This document shows positions 1-8,896 of a stretch of 25,628 bases of DNA, piece after piece (within the stretch, counting starts at the first letter, position 1; every line of letters starts with the position of its first letter). Source of the stretch: SIG452 sp045580405 (lineage in GTDB: Bacteria > Bacillota > Clostridia > UMGS1840); the NCBI GenBank assembly GCA_045580405.1, contig JAZNNT010000047.1, positions 1 through 25,628 of the forward strand, given 5' to 3'. The notes under the pieces were generated by a model, which was given only the letters and a program-made list of their open reading frames with translations, had not been told where the DNA came from and did not search any database. Made by a program: the position numbers and the translations under genes.

Positions 1-1810
1 TGGTGATGGTGGGAAGTTTAGTGGAATCAGTGGTACCTGCGTTTTTTGCCTTTACTCTGTAGATGCCGGGGAAGAAACAGTTTACATCATAGGTCATGGA
101 AGAACCTGCATACTGAACAACAGCATCTTCAGCACCCCACTGATAGAAACCGTCTTCATTGGTTCTGTCGGTATAGGGTCTGATGACCAGGTCAGTAGCT
201 TCATCGGGAGCATCATTTACATTGTTTTTCTGGCTTAAGTAATCGTCAGAATTGTTTAACGGATAGAAGGTTGCATTGGTAAAGTCTGCAGAACCGGTTG
301 CGGTGATTAAGTTATCGCCTTCTTCTAACCAGATGTATGCAGGCATATAATCATCAAAATCAAAGGTTACATAATCCTGTACTTCGGTAGTTAAGGTAAC
401 AATACCGTTATCAGCTGCGGTAGCATCTACTAAGTACATACCTGCTGCGGGAGCGGTTACGGTGTAATTCACCCAGATGCCGTCTAAATCAACACCGGTG
501 TCGGTGTAGGGGAAAGCCATAAAGTATTCATTGTAGGAAAGTGCGGTAATAGAGCCTTCGTAACCGGTAAAGCCGGTGAATTCGTCAACCATACCGTTCC
601 AGCCTTCGGGATCGGTACCTGCCGGGTTATCATCGGTTCCAACATAGTCAATTAAGCTCATAGAATCAGTGATGATACCGAAGTCATTGTTTTCATAAGT
701 TGCACCGTAGCTGCCAACGTTAGAAATAGTGATTTCGTTTGCGCCTGCCTGCAGGTAAATCAAATCGTCTGCCTGGAAGCCGGTGGAGTTGGACCAGGTG
801 GGAACCCAAGTTCCGCGGTTGGGAATTGTATGCTGAGAATAATAGTTCACGCCGTTAACAGTGTTAGCCATCTGTAAGGTGGTTGCGCCTTCTGCAGCGG
901 ATGCTTTTACCTGTGCACCGTAAACACCTTCATTGGTAACGGTTACAGTGTAGGTTGCAGATGCGCCGGGTGCCAGATAAATAGCACTTGCCTGACCTTT
1001 ATTGGGGATAGAGGAAGAACCTTCGGTTCCCCAGTCAGTTCCGAATAATTCGGTACCTTCGTCAGAAGACAGGTTGGGTGCCCAACCTTCAATTACCAAT
1101 GCTTCTGCATCGAAGTTTACATCGGGATGATTTTCAACAACGCCATCCCATCCTTCGGGGAAGTAGGGCTTAGCAGTCGGTTCCGGAGTCGGTTCCGGAG
1201 TGGGTGCCGGAGTGGGCACTACTAAATCTTCTGCTAATTTTACTAAGGGTAAAAAGTCTAAGGATTTTTCTGCGCTGGTAGCATTCAATGCACCAAAGTC
1301 GATGGAAGAAATACCACCGTTATAGCTACCAACCAGCTGATATTTCAGCACGTTGGTACCTTCTTTTAAGTACATGGGCTGGTCCTGTTTACAACCGGAA
1401 GACCAGCTGGTGCTGGTGATGTTGTATTCTGCTGCATAGCCTTCGTCACTGGTTACATGAACCACAAAGGGGAAACCGTTGGTCCATTCAGTTTTCAGCT
1501 GCATTGCATATACGCCGGTATAGGGCATATCAACAACGATGTAAGCCCAGTCGCCGGATACCATGTTGAACATACCATTTGCACCCCAGGGGTCGGAAGA
1601 GGTTGCCTGATAGTCAACACCTGCTTCAGCAGCGTCGCCGTTACGAACAGCGCCTTTGATGCTGTCTACGGTAGATACGTAGCCGTTTTTGTACTCGGTA
1701 CCTAAATCGCCGTAAGCGCCGGGCCAGGAGGGAGTAGCAAAAACGTTTGTGATGCTTACCATGCTGAGTAACATACAGATGGTTAAGCAAATACTAATAA
1801 GTTTTTTCAT
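1..1810 (-). CDS. Secreted multi-module beta-rich (CBM-like) surface protein, partial
   Basis: The frame is open from an ATG at 1810 to the left edge, giving 603 codons with no stop, so the C-terminus is missing. It starts with a signal peptide (MKKLISICLTICMLLSMVSI, cleavage probably after NVFA near residue 25). The mature part holds several all-beta modules, each with a 'YTVTV..EGVYGAQVKA'-like strand pair similar to carbohydrate-binding modules or Ig-like folds. A Pro/Thr linker (TPAPTPEPTPEPT) lies near residues 197-211. The phrase PEGW-D/N-G-M/V-V recurs before two modules, which suggests internal duplication. No catalytic domain is visible in the part present. It is the last gene of the minus-strand sugar operon in this window, 176 bp after the SLH beta-helix gene, with SD AGAAAGGA upstream. 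The likely role is binding polysaccharide outside the cell. An enzyme or SLH domain may lie beyond the edge. Export is well supported; function is inferred. Confidence 0.75.
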   Translation of the reverse strand, partial: MKKLISICLTICMLLSMVSITNVFATPSWPGAYGDLGTEYKNGYVSTVDSIKGAVRNGDAAEAGVDYQATSSDPWGANGMFNMVSGDWAYIVVDMPYTGVYAMQLKTEWTNGFPFVVHVTSDEGYAAEYNITSTSWSSGCKQDQPMYLKEGTNVLKYQLVGSYNGGISSIDFGALNATSAEKSLDFLPLVKLAEDLVVPTPAPTPEPTPEPTAKPYFPEGWDGVVENHPDVNFDAEALVIEGWAPNLSSDEGTELFGTDWGTEGSSSIPNKGQASAIYLAPGASATYTVTVTNEGVYGAQVKASAAEGATTLQMANTVNGVNYYSQHTIPNRGTWVPTWSNSTGFQADDLIYLQAGANEITISNVGSYGATYENNDFGIITDSMSLIDYVGTDDNPAGTDPEGWNGMVDEFTGFTGYEGSITALSYNEYFMAFPYTDTGVDLDGIWVNYTVTAPAAGMYLVDATAADNGIVTLTTEVQDYVTFDFDDYMPAYIWLEEGDNLITATGSADFTNATFYPLNNSDDYLSQKNNVNDAPDEATDLVIRPYTDRTNEDGFYQWGAEDAVVQYAGSSMTYDVNCFFPGIYRVKAKNAGTTDSTKLPTIT

Positions 1811-1879
1811 ATTACTTGATGTCCTTTCTGATTTTTTTTATTATTTTTGTTTTTTTTAATAAAAAATGAGATTGGAAAC

Positions 1880-1961
1880 ATCGTAAGGGAGTAATAACCT
1901 TGTTGCGAGACCCCCCTGCCCCCGCAAGAGCAAAGGCAGGAGAGATTTTCATTCTTACGAT
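1880..1961 (-). other. Strong intercistronic RNA hairpin structure
   Basis: This fills the gap between the SLH beta-helix gene and the downstream secreted-protein gene. Read on the minus strand, 1944-1911 can fold into a 15 bp stem (CUCUCCUGCCUUUGC with GCGGGGGCAGGGGGG, several G-U pairs) closed by the loop UCUU. An outer pair, ATCGTAAG (1961-1954) with CTTACGAT (1887-1880), encloses it. No U-run follows the stem directly, so it is not a standard intrinsic terminator. An mRNA-stabilising, processing or attenuation element that sets different levels of the two surface proteins is the likeliest reading. Confidence 0.55.
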
Positions 1962-1986
1962 AGCTCTAAATAATTGGAACTATAAA

Positions 1987-4900
1987 CTAAAATGTATCGG
2001 TGAAGCGATATAATACTGTGGTTGCTTCTGCTCTGGTTAAGGTGTTATGCGGACGGAAGGTGCCGTCTTCATAACCTTCAATCAATTCCAAATCGATTGC
2101 ACCGTAAATTGCATGCAGATACGGTGCAGTAATGGCATTGGCATCGGAGCAGTATTCTTTGTCAACCACGATGGTGTAGTTGCCAACCACTTTCTTATAT
2201 GCTTTCATCAAGATATCAACGAAACGTTCTCTGGAAATGGCAGCATCGGGTTCGTTTACGGAAGTAAGCATACCCATTTGGGCTGCCTGTTCTTTCCAGT
2301 TGGTATCATCAGAAGTGTCGTTCATAACTCTTAAGGTTAACATACAAGCCTGATGCAGAGTAACTGCATCGTCGGGACCGAAGGTTTTTGCATCATAACC
2401 TTTGATATAGCCTGCATCGGTCATATCCAGGATGTTGTAATATGCCCAGTGGCCTTCAATATCCTGGAAGCCGTCTGCGAAGCGTTCTACGAAGGTTGCC
2501 TGGTCAACCAGGATGCCTTCATCATAATTGGGATCATCGGGTAAGAGCTTACCGCTGTCAAAGAGGAAGCCGCCGACCATCCAGTCGTTACCCTGAACTT
2601 CCATTTTGAATACGTGGTCACCTTTGGTTAAGTAAACATTACCAACTTCAAAGTTTTTCAAATCCCAACCGCCACGTTTGATAACGAAGCCGTCTGCAAT
2701 CACTTCATCGTCTAAGGTCAGTTTTGCGGTACATTCTGCACCGCCGGTCCAACCGTCAGAACCACGGATAGACAGTTTGTAGTTGCCTTCGTCTTCAACA
2801 TGAACGTTAAAGGATACCCATTCGCCGGGTTTGGTGTCACCTAAGTGACCACCTGCGTATACGGTGGGCTTGGAATGGCTGATTTCAAAGAAATCATCAT
2901 ATTCCTGACCTAATACCCAACGGTTTACGTCCGGAATAACGCCTACCTCGTATAAATCATCCGGGTTGTATTCCCAAGCGAATACTCTCCAATCGGGATA
3001 TTCCGCTTCTTTTAACAGGTGGCTGTACTGTTCTTCTAAGCCTGCATCAGCCATAATTTCCTGTGCTCTTGCGGGCCATTTACCGTCTAAAATATGGTAG
3101 GTAACATCAATTTTGTTTCTGTGTGTATCTTCTGTTTCTGCACTGAATCCGGTTTCTTCGGTATCAATATAGTTGTTGGTTGCATAGATATCTCTGATGA
3201 TTGCACCAGAACGTACAAAGAGGGGATTCACTGCACGCTGAACAACGTTTTCTTCAACAGTAATCGCTGCACTTGCTTCGTCTAAGTAGATACCTCCACG
3301 CCAGTCGCCGGAATCCACTAAGTGATTGTATTTAATGGTGGATTCTTCCATTCTACCTAAAGTGTAAATATGAGCACCGTCATGGTTCTGAGAAGTAACG
3401 TTTTCCACGTAGTTGGATAACACGTGAATATCTCTTACTTCCGGCGGGTTCCAAACACCCCAACCCCAACCAACGGAGATACCGGTGTAAGGAACGTCAC
3501 GAACGTCATTGTGTTCAATTACGGTGTGTGCAGGATAATAAACTGCCAAAGCGGCAGAACCGCATATTTCATATGCTACACGGTGGAATGCATTGTTGGC
3601 AACGGTGATGTATTCACATCTTTCCTGATCGTCGGAAAGTTCAACCTTATGGTTCCAGTTACCCACAACCAAACCGGTTGCTGCACTGTCTCTAAATAAG
3701 TTACCAACAACATTTGCATTTAAGATACCGTTGGTCATATTCAAACAGTTGGAGCCTAAGTTTACAAATTCACAGTTTTTAATGTCAATATACTGTGCTG
3801 CTTCAATGGTAACCTGCGCAGGCTGCATAATTTCCTTATGCCAGATTGCATCGTTGGTGCTTGCAATCAGATATTGGTCAGTCTGATTTACTTTCATACC
3901 GGTCTGAGACAGCTCGTTCCATGCCCCGTACTGGAATCTTAAGTTATTAAATTCCACGTTCTGCACCTTGTTCTGCAAGGAGCTACCGGACATATTGAGC
4001 AACCCTTCGGTGGTGGAAACCCAAACGTCTGCAGTGGTCATATCTTCTTCCTGGTAGGGATAGTAGTAAATTTTCTTTGCGTATTTATCAAAGAAGAATT
4101 CACCGGGTTCATCCAGCAATTCAATTGCATTTTCCAGATAGAATGCATCAGAGGGGTCAACATCCAGATGACTCATTCCGCCTAAGCTGGTTGCACAGGT
4201 CCAAACAGGCTGTGTCATTTTGAAGGTAACACTGGTGTCGCCATAAAATGCAGATTCAACCGGAGTTCTGGAGGTGGTCCATAAAACGGGCCAAACAATC
4301 ATCATATCTTCCGGATGAGTCAGTTTTTTCGGGAAGTTGGTCAAAGGAACAACGAGACCGTCGGAATCGTATTTACTTCCTTCAATTTTATATAACTCGG
4401 AAGCTGCGTAACGATAACGGCTTTTTGCTAAAACTGCCGGAAATTCATTTACATACATATTTCTGGTATCTTCCACATGGCTTGCATCTGCAACCCAAAT
4501 GGGAGAACCTTCCTGAGGCTGCCAGCCGGTAATCTGAGTACCACCGTTGAATACGGGGGGATTTAACAGCTCGTCGCCTTTGTAAATTACTTTATAGCCG
4601 TTACGACCGCTGATTTTTTCGTCCATGGTCATTTTTTCTTTGATGGGATAGTTACCACCAGCAAAATGAACCACGATATCGCCGGTCATTTCAGCATTGT
4701 ATTTCTGCACTTCTTCGTTTGCTCTCTGCCAGGTAGCAAAGGGAGCTGCTTTGGAACCGTCATTTTCGTCGCTACCGTTAGGAGCAACATAAATGTCTTT
4801 ATAAACATTTGCCAGAAGTTTTACTTCTTCGGTAGTTTCTTCTTCATCTGTCTGAAAATCTTCCAGTCTGTAGCTGGGTTCATCGGTTTCTAAGAAATTG

Positions 4901-5910
4901 ATGAAGTCGATTTCTGCAGATTTGTCATGACAGAGAATTTTTAACTGATGTTCGCCTTCGGGAACCCAAACAGTTGCAATTTCCTGGCTGTTTCTATAGG
5001 TACAGCCGGCAACATCTGCTACTGCTAATTCAATGCCATCTAAATATGCGGTAATGCTACTGTTTTTGATTGCGTTGATTGCCAGTGCATATGCACCTGC
5101 GTTTTCAACGTTTACGGTATAAGTAACAAATTCGCCTTTTTTCAGAGCAAGAGAAGTCTTTTCGTATTCATACCAAACGTCGTCTTCCAGCTCTTCATAT
5201 TCGTCAACATTTAAGTCCATCACGGATTTTTTGCGGTAATCAGAACTACCGTTACCTTCGCCATCTACACTGTAGAAATTATCCACGTCGAAGTCTTCTG
5301 CCTGAATTCTGGTGGGCAGATAATGGAAACGGTAGGGACCTTCGGTGGGAGCTAAATTAATTTTGGAAGCTTCGCCCATATATTCAAAGCGTAACTCATA
5401 AATGTTAGCACCTGCACCGGTGTGGTCGATTCTGATAACATGCTGACCTGCAGTCATTTCAACAGTTGCAACTCTGGCACTCCAGAAATTGGACCAGTTA
5501 CTGCTGGCAGGAATAGTACCTTCGCTGATAAATTGGCCGTCTACGGTAACACCAAAGGTTACACCGTACATTGCTGCAGCACTACCATATACATCGTAGG
5601 TACCTGATTTGGTAACGTTTACGGTGTACTGATACCACATGGGAGGCATAGATCCCATGTGAAGAACCGGGCTATTATAGAAGTTTAAGGTAGCATCGTC
5701 ACGATACTTCTGTGCATATGATTCCGGCTGACCATTCATTCTTGAGTGGCCCACGCCGGGACCACCCAAGTCGAAGTCTGCCATGTTAATTGTGCCCGGA
5801 AGATTATGCTGTTTAAAAGGAGTTGCTTCTGCTGCTTCTGCAATGATGGAAATGCCAAACATCATCATCAATGCCAACAGCAAACAGAATGATTTTTTCA
5901 TTAACTTCAT
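1987..5910 (-). CDS. SLH-anchored right-handed beta-helix surface protein with CBM-like modules
   Basis: This 1307-residue protein is exported and held on the cell wall. The signal peptide is residues 1-27 (hydrophobic LLLALMMMFGISII, then AEA). Residues ~30-177 and ~198-341 are CBM6/35-like jelly rolls; the second starts with the typical IQAEDFD. Residues ~372-920 begin with the YVAPNGSDENDGS signature of secreted right-handed parallel beta-helix (pectate-lyase-like) proteins, followed by repeated N-x-F/V coils and the conserved-looking stretch HDGAHIYTLGRMEES. Residues ~1003-1118 form a third CBM-like module. The C-terminus holds SLH repeats at ~1148-1196 and ~1254-1303, with a degenerate one at ~1203-1239; SLH triplets bind pyruvylated wall polymers. 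SD GAGGAAG precedes ATG 5910. It lies directly downstream of the solute-binding protein gene, so it probably captures or cuts the polysaccharide that feeds the importer. Lyase versus hydrolase activity and the substrate cannot be read from sequence. Confidence 0.85.
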   Translation of the reverse strand: MKLMKKSFCLLLALMMMFGISIIAEAAEATPFKQHNLPGTINMADFDLGGPGVGHSRMNGQPESYAQKYRDDATLNFYNSPVLHMGSMPPMWYQYTVNVTKSGTYDVYGSAAAMYGVTFGVTVDGQFISEGTIPASSNWSNFWSARVATVEMTAGQHVIRIDHTGAGANIYELRFEYMGEASKINLAPTEGPYRFHYLPTRIQAEDFDVDNFYSVDGEGNGSSDYRKKSVMDLNVDEYEELEDDVWYEYEKTSLALKKGEFVTYTVNVENAGAYALAINAIKNSSITAYLDGIELAVADVAGCTYRNSQEIATVWVPEGEHQLKILCHDKSAEIDFINFLETDEPSYRLEDFQTDEEETTEEVKLLANVYKDIYVAPNGSDENDGSKAAPFATWQRANEEVQKYNAEMTGDIVVHFAGGNYPIKEKMTMDEKISGRNGYKVIYKGDELLNPPVFNGGTQITGWQPQEGSPIWVADASHVEDTRNMYVNEFPAVLAKSRYRYAASELYKIEGSKYDSDGLVVPLTNFPKKLTHPEDMMIVWPVLWTTSRTPVESAFYGDTSVTFKMTQPVWTCATSLGGMSHLDVDPSDAFYLENAIELLDEPGEFFFDKYAKKIYYYPYQEEDMTTADVWVSTTEGLLNMSGSSLQNKVQNVEFNNLRFQYGAWNELSQTGMKVNQTDQYLIASTNDAIWHKEIMQPAQVTIEAAQYIDIKNCEFVNLGSNCLNMTNGILNANVVGNLFRDSAATGLVVGNWNHKVELSDDQERCEYITVANNAFHRVAYEICGSAALAVYYPAHTVIEHNDVRDVPYTGISVGWGWGVWNPPEVRDIHVLSNYVENVTSQNHDGAHIYTLGRMEESTIKYNHLVDSGDWRGGIYLDEASAAITVEENVVQRAVNPLFVRSGAIIRDIYATNNYIDTEETGFSAETEDTHRNKIDVTYHILDGKWPARAQEIMADAGLEEQYSHLLKEAEYPDWRVFAWEYNPDDLYEVGVIPDVNRWVLGQEYDDFFEISHSKPTVYAGGHLGDTKPGEWVSFNVHVEDEGNYKLSIRGSDGWTGGAECTAKLTLDDEVIADGFVIKRGGWDLKNFEVGNVYLTKGDHVFKMEVQGNDWMVGGFLFDSGKLLPDDPNYDEGILVDQATFVERFADGFQDIEGHWAYYNILDMTDAGYIKGYDAKTFGPDDAVTLHQACMLTLRVMNDTSDDTNWKEQAAQMGMLTSVNEPDAAISRERFVDILMKAYKKVVGNYTIVVDKEYCSDANAITAPYLHAIYGAIDLELIEGYEDGTFRPHNTLTRAEATTVLYRFTDTF

Positions 5911-5966
5911 AAATTCTTCCTCATATTTTCTGTTGTGTAATTAGGAAATTTAGCCTGATGTGTGAT

Positions 5967-7895
5967 TTAGGATTCAGGAGTGGTTTCAACTGCGCCCAGT
6001 GCTTCCATATAAGGCAGTGCAGCTGCGGTACAAGCATCTTCAAATGCTTCGATATCAACAATACCTTCGATACAAGCTTCTAATTCAGCCCATCTGGTTT
6101 CAAATTCGCCGGGTTTTGCACCTAAAGCGATACGGGTTTTGGATTCCCACTGTTCTCTGGTAGACCAGAATTCAATAACTTCCGGAATATCAGCGTAGAT
6201 GGAAGACCAAATCTGAGTGGGCGGATATGCAACTACGTTTTTAACGTGTTCACTTTCAGGCGGGAATCTGAAGCCACCGTCACCGGTTTCAGCATATACA
6301 TAAGATCTGTTGTAAATTAAGTGATGCCATTTGGTGGTGCCCAGCGGATATACGGGGAATTCGGAACCGGAGGTATCACCTAAACCAAGAGTTTCGCCAT
6401 CCTGCAGTGCGGTGTCATCTAATTCTAAGAATTCACGGTTGAATCTTTCGTCATTGAATTTTCTGATCTGACGGCCGTCTTCACCATCTTCATAATGCCA
6501 GAGATCTTCAGACTGGGGACCCCAAGCTGCGATTTCTTCCCATTCGGTGGTGTACTGAGCATCAATCCAGTTTAAGAACTGATAAACATCAGCTTCAGCC
6601 ATGGTGGTGGTCAGAGCCAGAGAGTTCATCCACATATTTCTTTCGGTGAATGCAGGATAATCGGGATGGTTGGGGATCTGCATGATTAACGGACGGAATC
6701 TGAAGGTTTTGCCCATTTCTTCCAGCTGATCATTTACGTTACCAACCTGGTTAAAAGTATTGATTGCTGCAATTGCATACTGACCGTTTAATACTTTTTC
6801 CTGATATAAGTTAGTGGGCTGTGCTAAGGATTCAGATTCGATAACTTCGTCATTTAACATCTGGTTCTGCAGTCTTGCAGATTCTTTTACGATGTCAGAG
6901 AGTAAGAATAATTCGTAACGTTTGGTGTTCCAGTTGATGGTACCGGAATAGTTGTGGTTTTTGTAACCCATTAATTCGGAACCGAACTGAGATAATGCTA
7001 ACCAGTTGTCACCACCGTTGTAACCGAAGGGATACACGGTTTTGCCGCCTTCTTTATAGCCTTTTGCCTGGATTGCATACATAAATTCTACTAAATCTTC
7101 GGTAGAATAAATCGGAACGTCCAGCATAACGTCGCCTAAAGGAGCGTTGGTTTCTTCTAAGATTGCAGCTAATTCGTCATAGGTTTTTGCTTCGGGGAAG
7201 AAGTCTCTTAAAATGTCATCACGAACATATAAGCACTGAGTAGATAAGAAGGTAACGTCAGTTTCATATTTTAACTGAGTTTCTCTGATGTACTGAACAT
7301 CTTCTTCTGCATAAGGTTCAAATTCAGCAGTCTGAGCGTAGAAGGGTTCATCATAGCTTACATGAATGTTGTAAGGAATACCGGTGATGTAGGTTTCGCC
7401 GTCTTTAGTTACGGTGAAAGCATCCCAGCGATCCTTGGGAGTTCTTGCCCACAGGTTGGGAGCAACCTTCTGAATCATTTCGGGAGTCAGATGATACAGA
7501 ACGTTCATTTCGTCTAATTTGTTGAAGTGTGCGGGGCCCTGGAAAGCGCCACAGAACACAACATCGGGCATGTTTTTACCGGTTACCAGTCTGGTCAGCT
7601 TCGCATCCCAGGAACCGTTGTCATTACCGTAGATGTTTTTGTAGGAAACGTTGGTTTTTGCTTCTAACCAATCTTTGGTAACATCCTTGAAGCCAAGGTC
7701 AGCACCCATTGAATAGTCAGTACCCTGAGTGTTCCAACCAACGATTTCGAGGTGTCTGTCCGGCACAATGTAATTGCCGTTTTCGTCAAACTCAACTGTT
7801 GCAGCCTGTCTCTGTTTGCTTGATCCGCAAGCTGCCAGAGAAAGTGCCATGGTCGCTACTAAAAGTAAAGCGAGGATTCTTTTCATGGTTTTCAT
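5967..7895 (-). CDS. Sugar ABC transporter solute-binding lipoprotein (LplA/YtcQ-like)
   Basis: This 642-residue protein is the extracellular receptor of a carbohydrate ABC importer. The N-terminus has a lipoprotein signal with lipobox LAAC and the lipidated cysteine at residue 23, followed by a short Ser/Lys linker. The rest resembles the large family 1 extracellular solute-binding proteins found beside LplB/LplC-type permeases, with aromatic residues plausible for stacking against sugar rings. At 642 residues it is longer than common maltose-type binding proteins (~400-450), as usual for Lpl-type receptors of oligosaccharides. The start at 7895 is supported by SD AAGGAG eight bases upstream. 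It sits after both permease genes and before the surface beta-helix gene in the same operon. Family assignment is firm; ligand unknown. Confidence 0.9.
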   Translation of the reverse strand: MKTMKRILALLLVATMALSLAACGSSKQRQAATVEFDENGNYIVPDRHLEIVGWNTQGTDYSMGADLGFKDVTKDWLEAKTNVSYKNIYGNDNGSWDAKLTRLVTGKNMPDVVFCGAFQGPAHFNKLDEMNVLYHLTPEMIQKVAPNLWARTPKDRWDAFTVTKDGETYITGIPYNIHVSYDEPFYAQTAEFEPYAEEDVQYIRETQLKYETDVTFLSTQCLYVRDDILRDFFPEAKTYDELAAILEETNAPLGDVMLDVPIYSTEDLVEFMYAIQAKGYKEGGKTVYPFGYNGGDNWLALSQFGSELMGYKNHNYSGTINWNTKRYELFLLSDIVKESARLQNQMLNDEVIESESLAQPTNLYQEKVLNGQYAIAAINTFNQVGNVNDQLEEMGKTFRFRPLIMQIPNHPDYPAFTERNMWMNSLALTTTMAEADVYQFLNWIDAQYTTEWEEIAAWGPQSEDLWHYEDGEDGRQIRKFNDERFNREFLELDDTALQDGETLGLGDTSGSEFPVYPLGTTKWHHLIYNRSYVYAETGDGGFRFPPESEHVKNVVAYPPTQIWSSIYADIPEVIEFWSTREQWESKTRIALGAKPGEFETRWAELEACIEGIVDIEAFEDACTAAALPYMEALGAVETTPES

Positions 7896-7953
7896 AATGT
7901 TTTCTCCTTTTTATATGTATTTTATTTTTACAAAATAAATGGGGGGAAATTTT

Positions 7954-7980
7954 CCCTATATAATATATAATAGTATAGGG
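7954..7980 (-). other. Intercistronic hairpin between permease and binding-protein genes
   Basis: CCCTATA (7954-7960) and TATAGGG (7974-7980) form a 7 bp inverted repeat just after the permease stop, with an overlapping GGGAAAATTTCCC palindrome beside it. On the minus strand the stem is followed by AAAATTT rather than a long U-run. Such hairpins between permease and binding-protein genes often stabilise or partly terminate the message so that the binding protein is made at a different level. This role is inferred. Confidence 0.45.
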
Positions 7981-7990
7981 ACTTTTAAAA

Positions 7991-8878
7991 TTAACCTTTT
8001 ACTGCGCCGAGGTTAATACCCTTGATGAAGTATTTCTGCAGGAAGGGATATACCATCAGAATCGGTAACGTGGTGATAATTAAGGTCGCCGCTTTTACGG
8101 TATCACCGGTAACACGGGGAACCACCTGACCTTTACTCATAGCAGCCTGCATAGACATCTGGTTTGCAGTTTCTGCTTCTTTTACCAGACGCATCATTAA
8201 GTACTGCAGGGTGTGCAGGTCGGGGTCGGTAACGTAAATCAGAGTGGAGGTCCAGTCGTTCCATGCACCAACGGATACCCACAGTGCTACGCAGGCAACA
8301 ACCGGCAAAGTCATGGGGAAAATGATGCGGAACATAATGGTGAAATCGTTTGCACCGTCAATCTTCGCACTTTCTTCCATTTCAGGCGGAAGCTCTTGCA
8401 GATAGGAACGGATAATAATCATATTGTAGAAACCGAACAAGCTGGGAATAACGTATACCCAGAAATTATCCAGTAAGCCTAAGTTACTGATGTTGATGTA
8501 GGTAGGAATGGTACCAACCGGAATATAGCCGGGTAACATCAGGAACAAGGTTAAGAATTTTCTGTAAGGTAAGCCTCTTCTGGTCAAGCCGTATGCTGCA
8601 GCATAGGTTACCAGCAATGCTAACACAGTGGAGCAAACAACTCTTGTTACAGAAATTTTTGCTGCCTGCAGGAATGCAGGGTTAGAAAGTACAGTGGTGT
8701 AGTTTTCCCAGGTGAACTTTCTGGGGAAAATGGTGATACCACCTGCCATAACGTCTCTACCGTCATTTAAAGAAATCGCTAACTGGTTTAAGTACGGGTA
8801 AACAGAGATGACGCAGATGAGCACCATGAGAATTGTATTAAAAACGCCAAAGCTTTTTTCGCCTAAACTTCTCTTCAT
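7991..8878 (-). CDS. Carbohydrate ABC transporter permease (LplC/YtcP/MalG-like)
   Basis: This 295-residue inner-membrane subunit has about six hydrophobic segments; the first is near residues 11-35 (FNTILMVLICVISVYPYL). The EAA loop that contacts the ATPase is clear at ~168-188 (EESAKIDGANDFTIMFRIIF). The family is the MalG/LplC type that pairs with an LplB-like permease, as here. I chose ATG 8878 (MKRSLGEK) over the in-frame TTG three codons upstream, because SD AAAGGAG lies about ten bases before the ATG but almost touches the TTG. The gene begins 18 bases after the upstream permease stop, so the two are probably translated together. No ATP-binding subunit is encoded nearby, so a shared MsmX-like ATPase is presumed. 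Confidence 0.92.
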   Translation of the reverse strand: MKRSLGEKSFGVFNTILMVLICVISVYPYLNQLAISLNDGRDVMAGGITIFPRKFTWENYTTVLSNPAFLQAAKISVTRVVCSTVLALLVTYAAAYGLTRRGLPYRKFLTLFLMLPGYIPVGTIPTYINISNLGLLDNFWVYVIPSLFGFYNMIIIRSYLQELPPEMEESAKIDGANDFTIMFRIIFPMTLPVVACVALWVSVGAWNDWTSTLIYVTDPDLHTLQYLMMRLVKEAETANQMSMQAAMSKGQVVPRVTGDTVKAATLIITTLPILMVYPFLQKYFIKGINLGAVKG

Positions 8879-8896
8879 GTCAATCAATCTCCTTTC

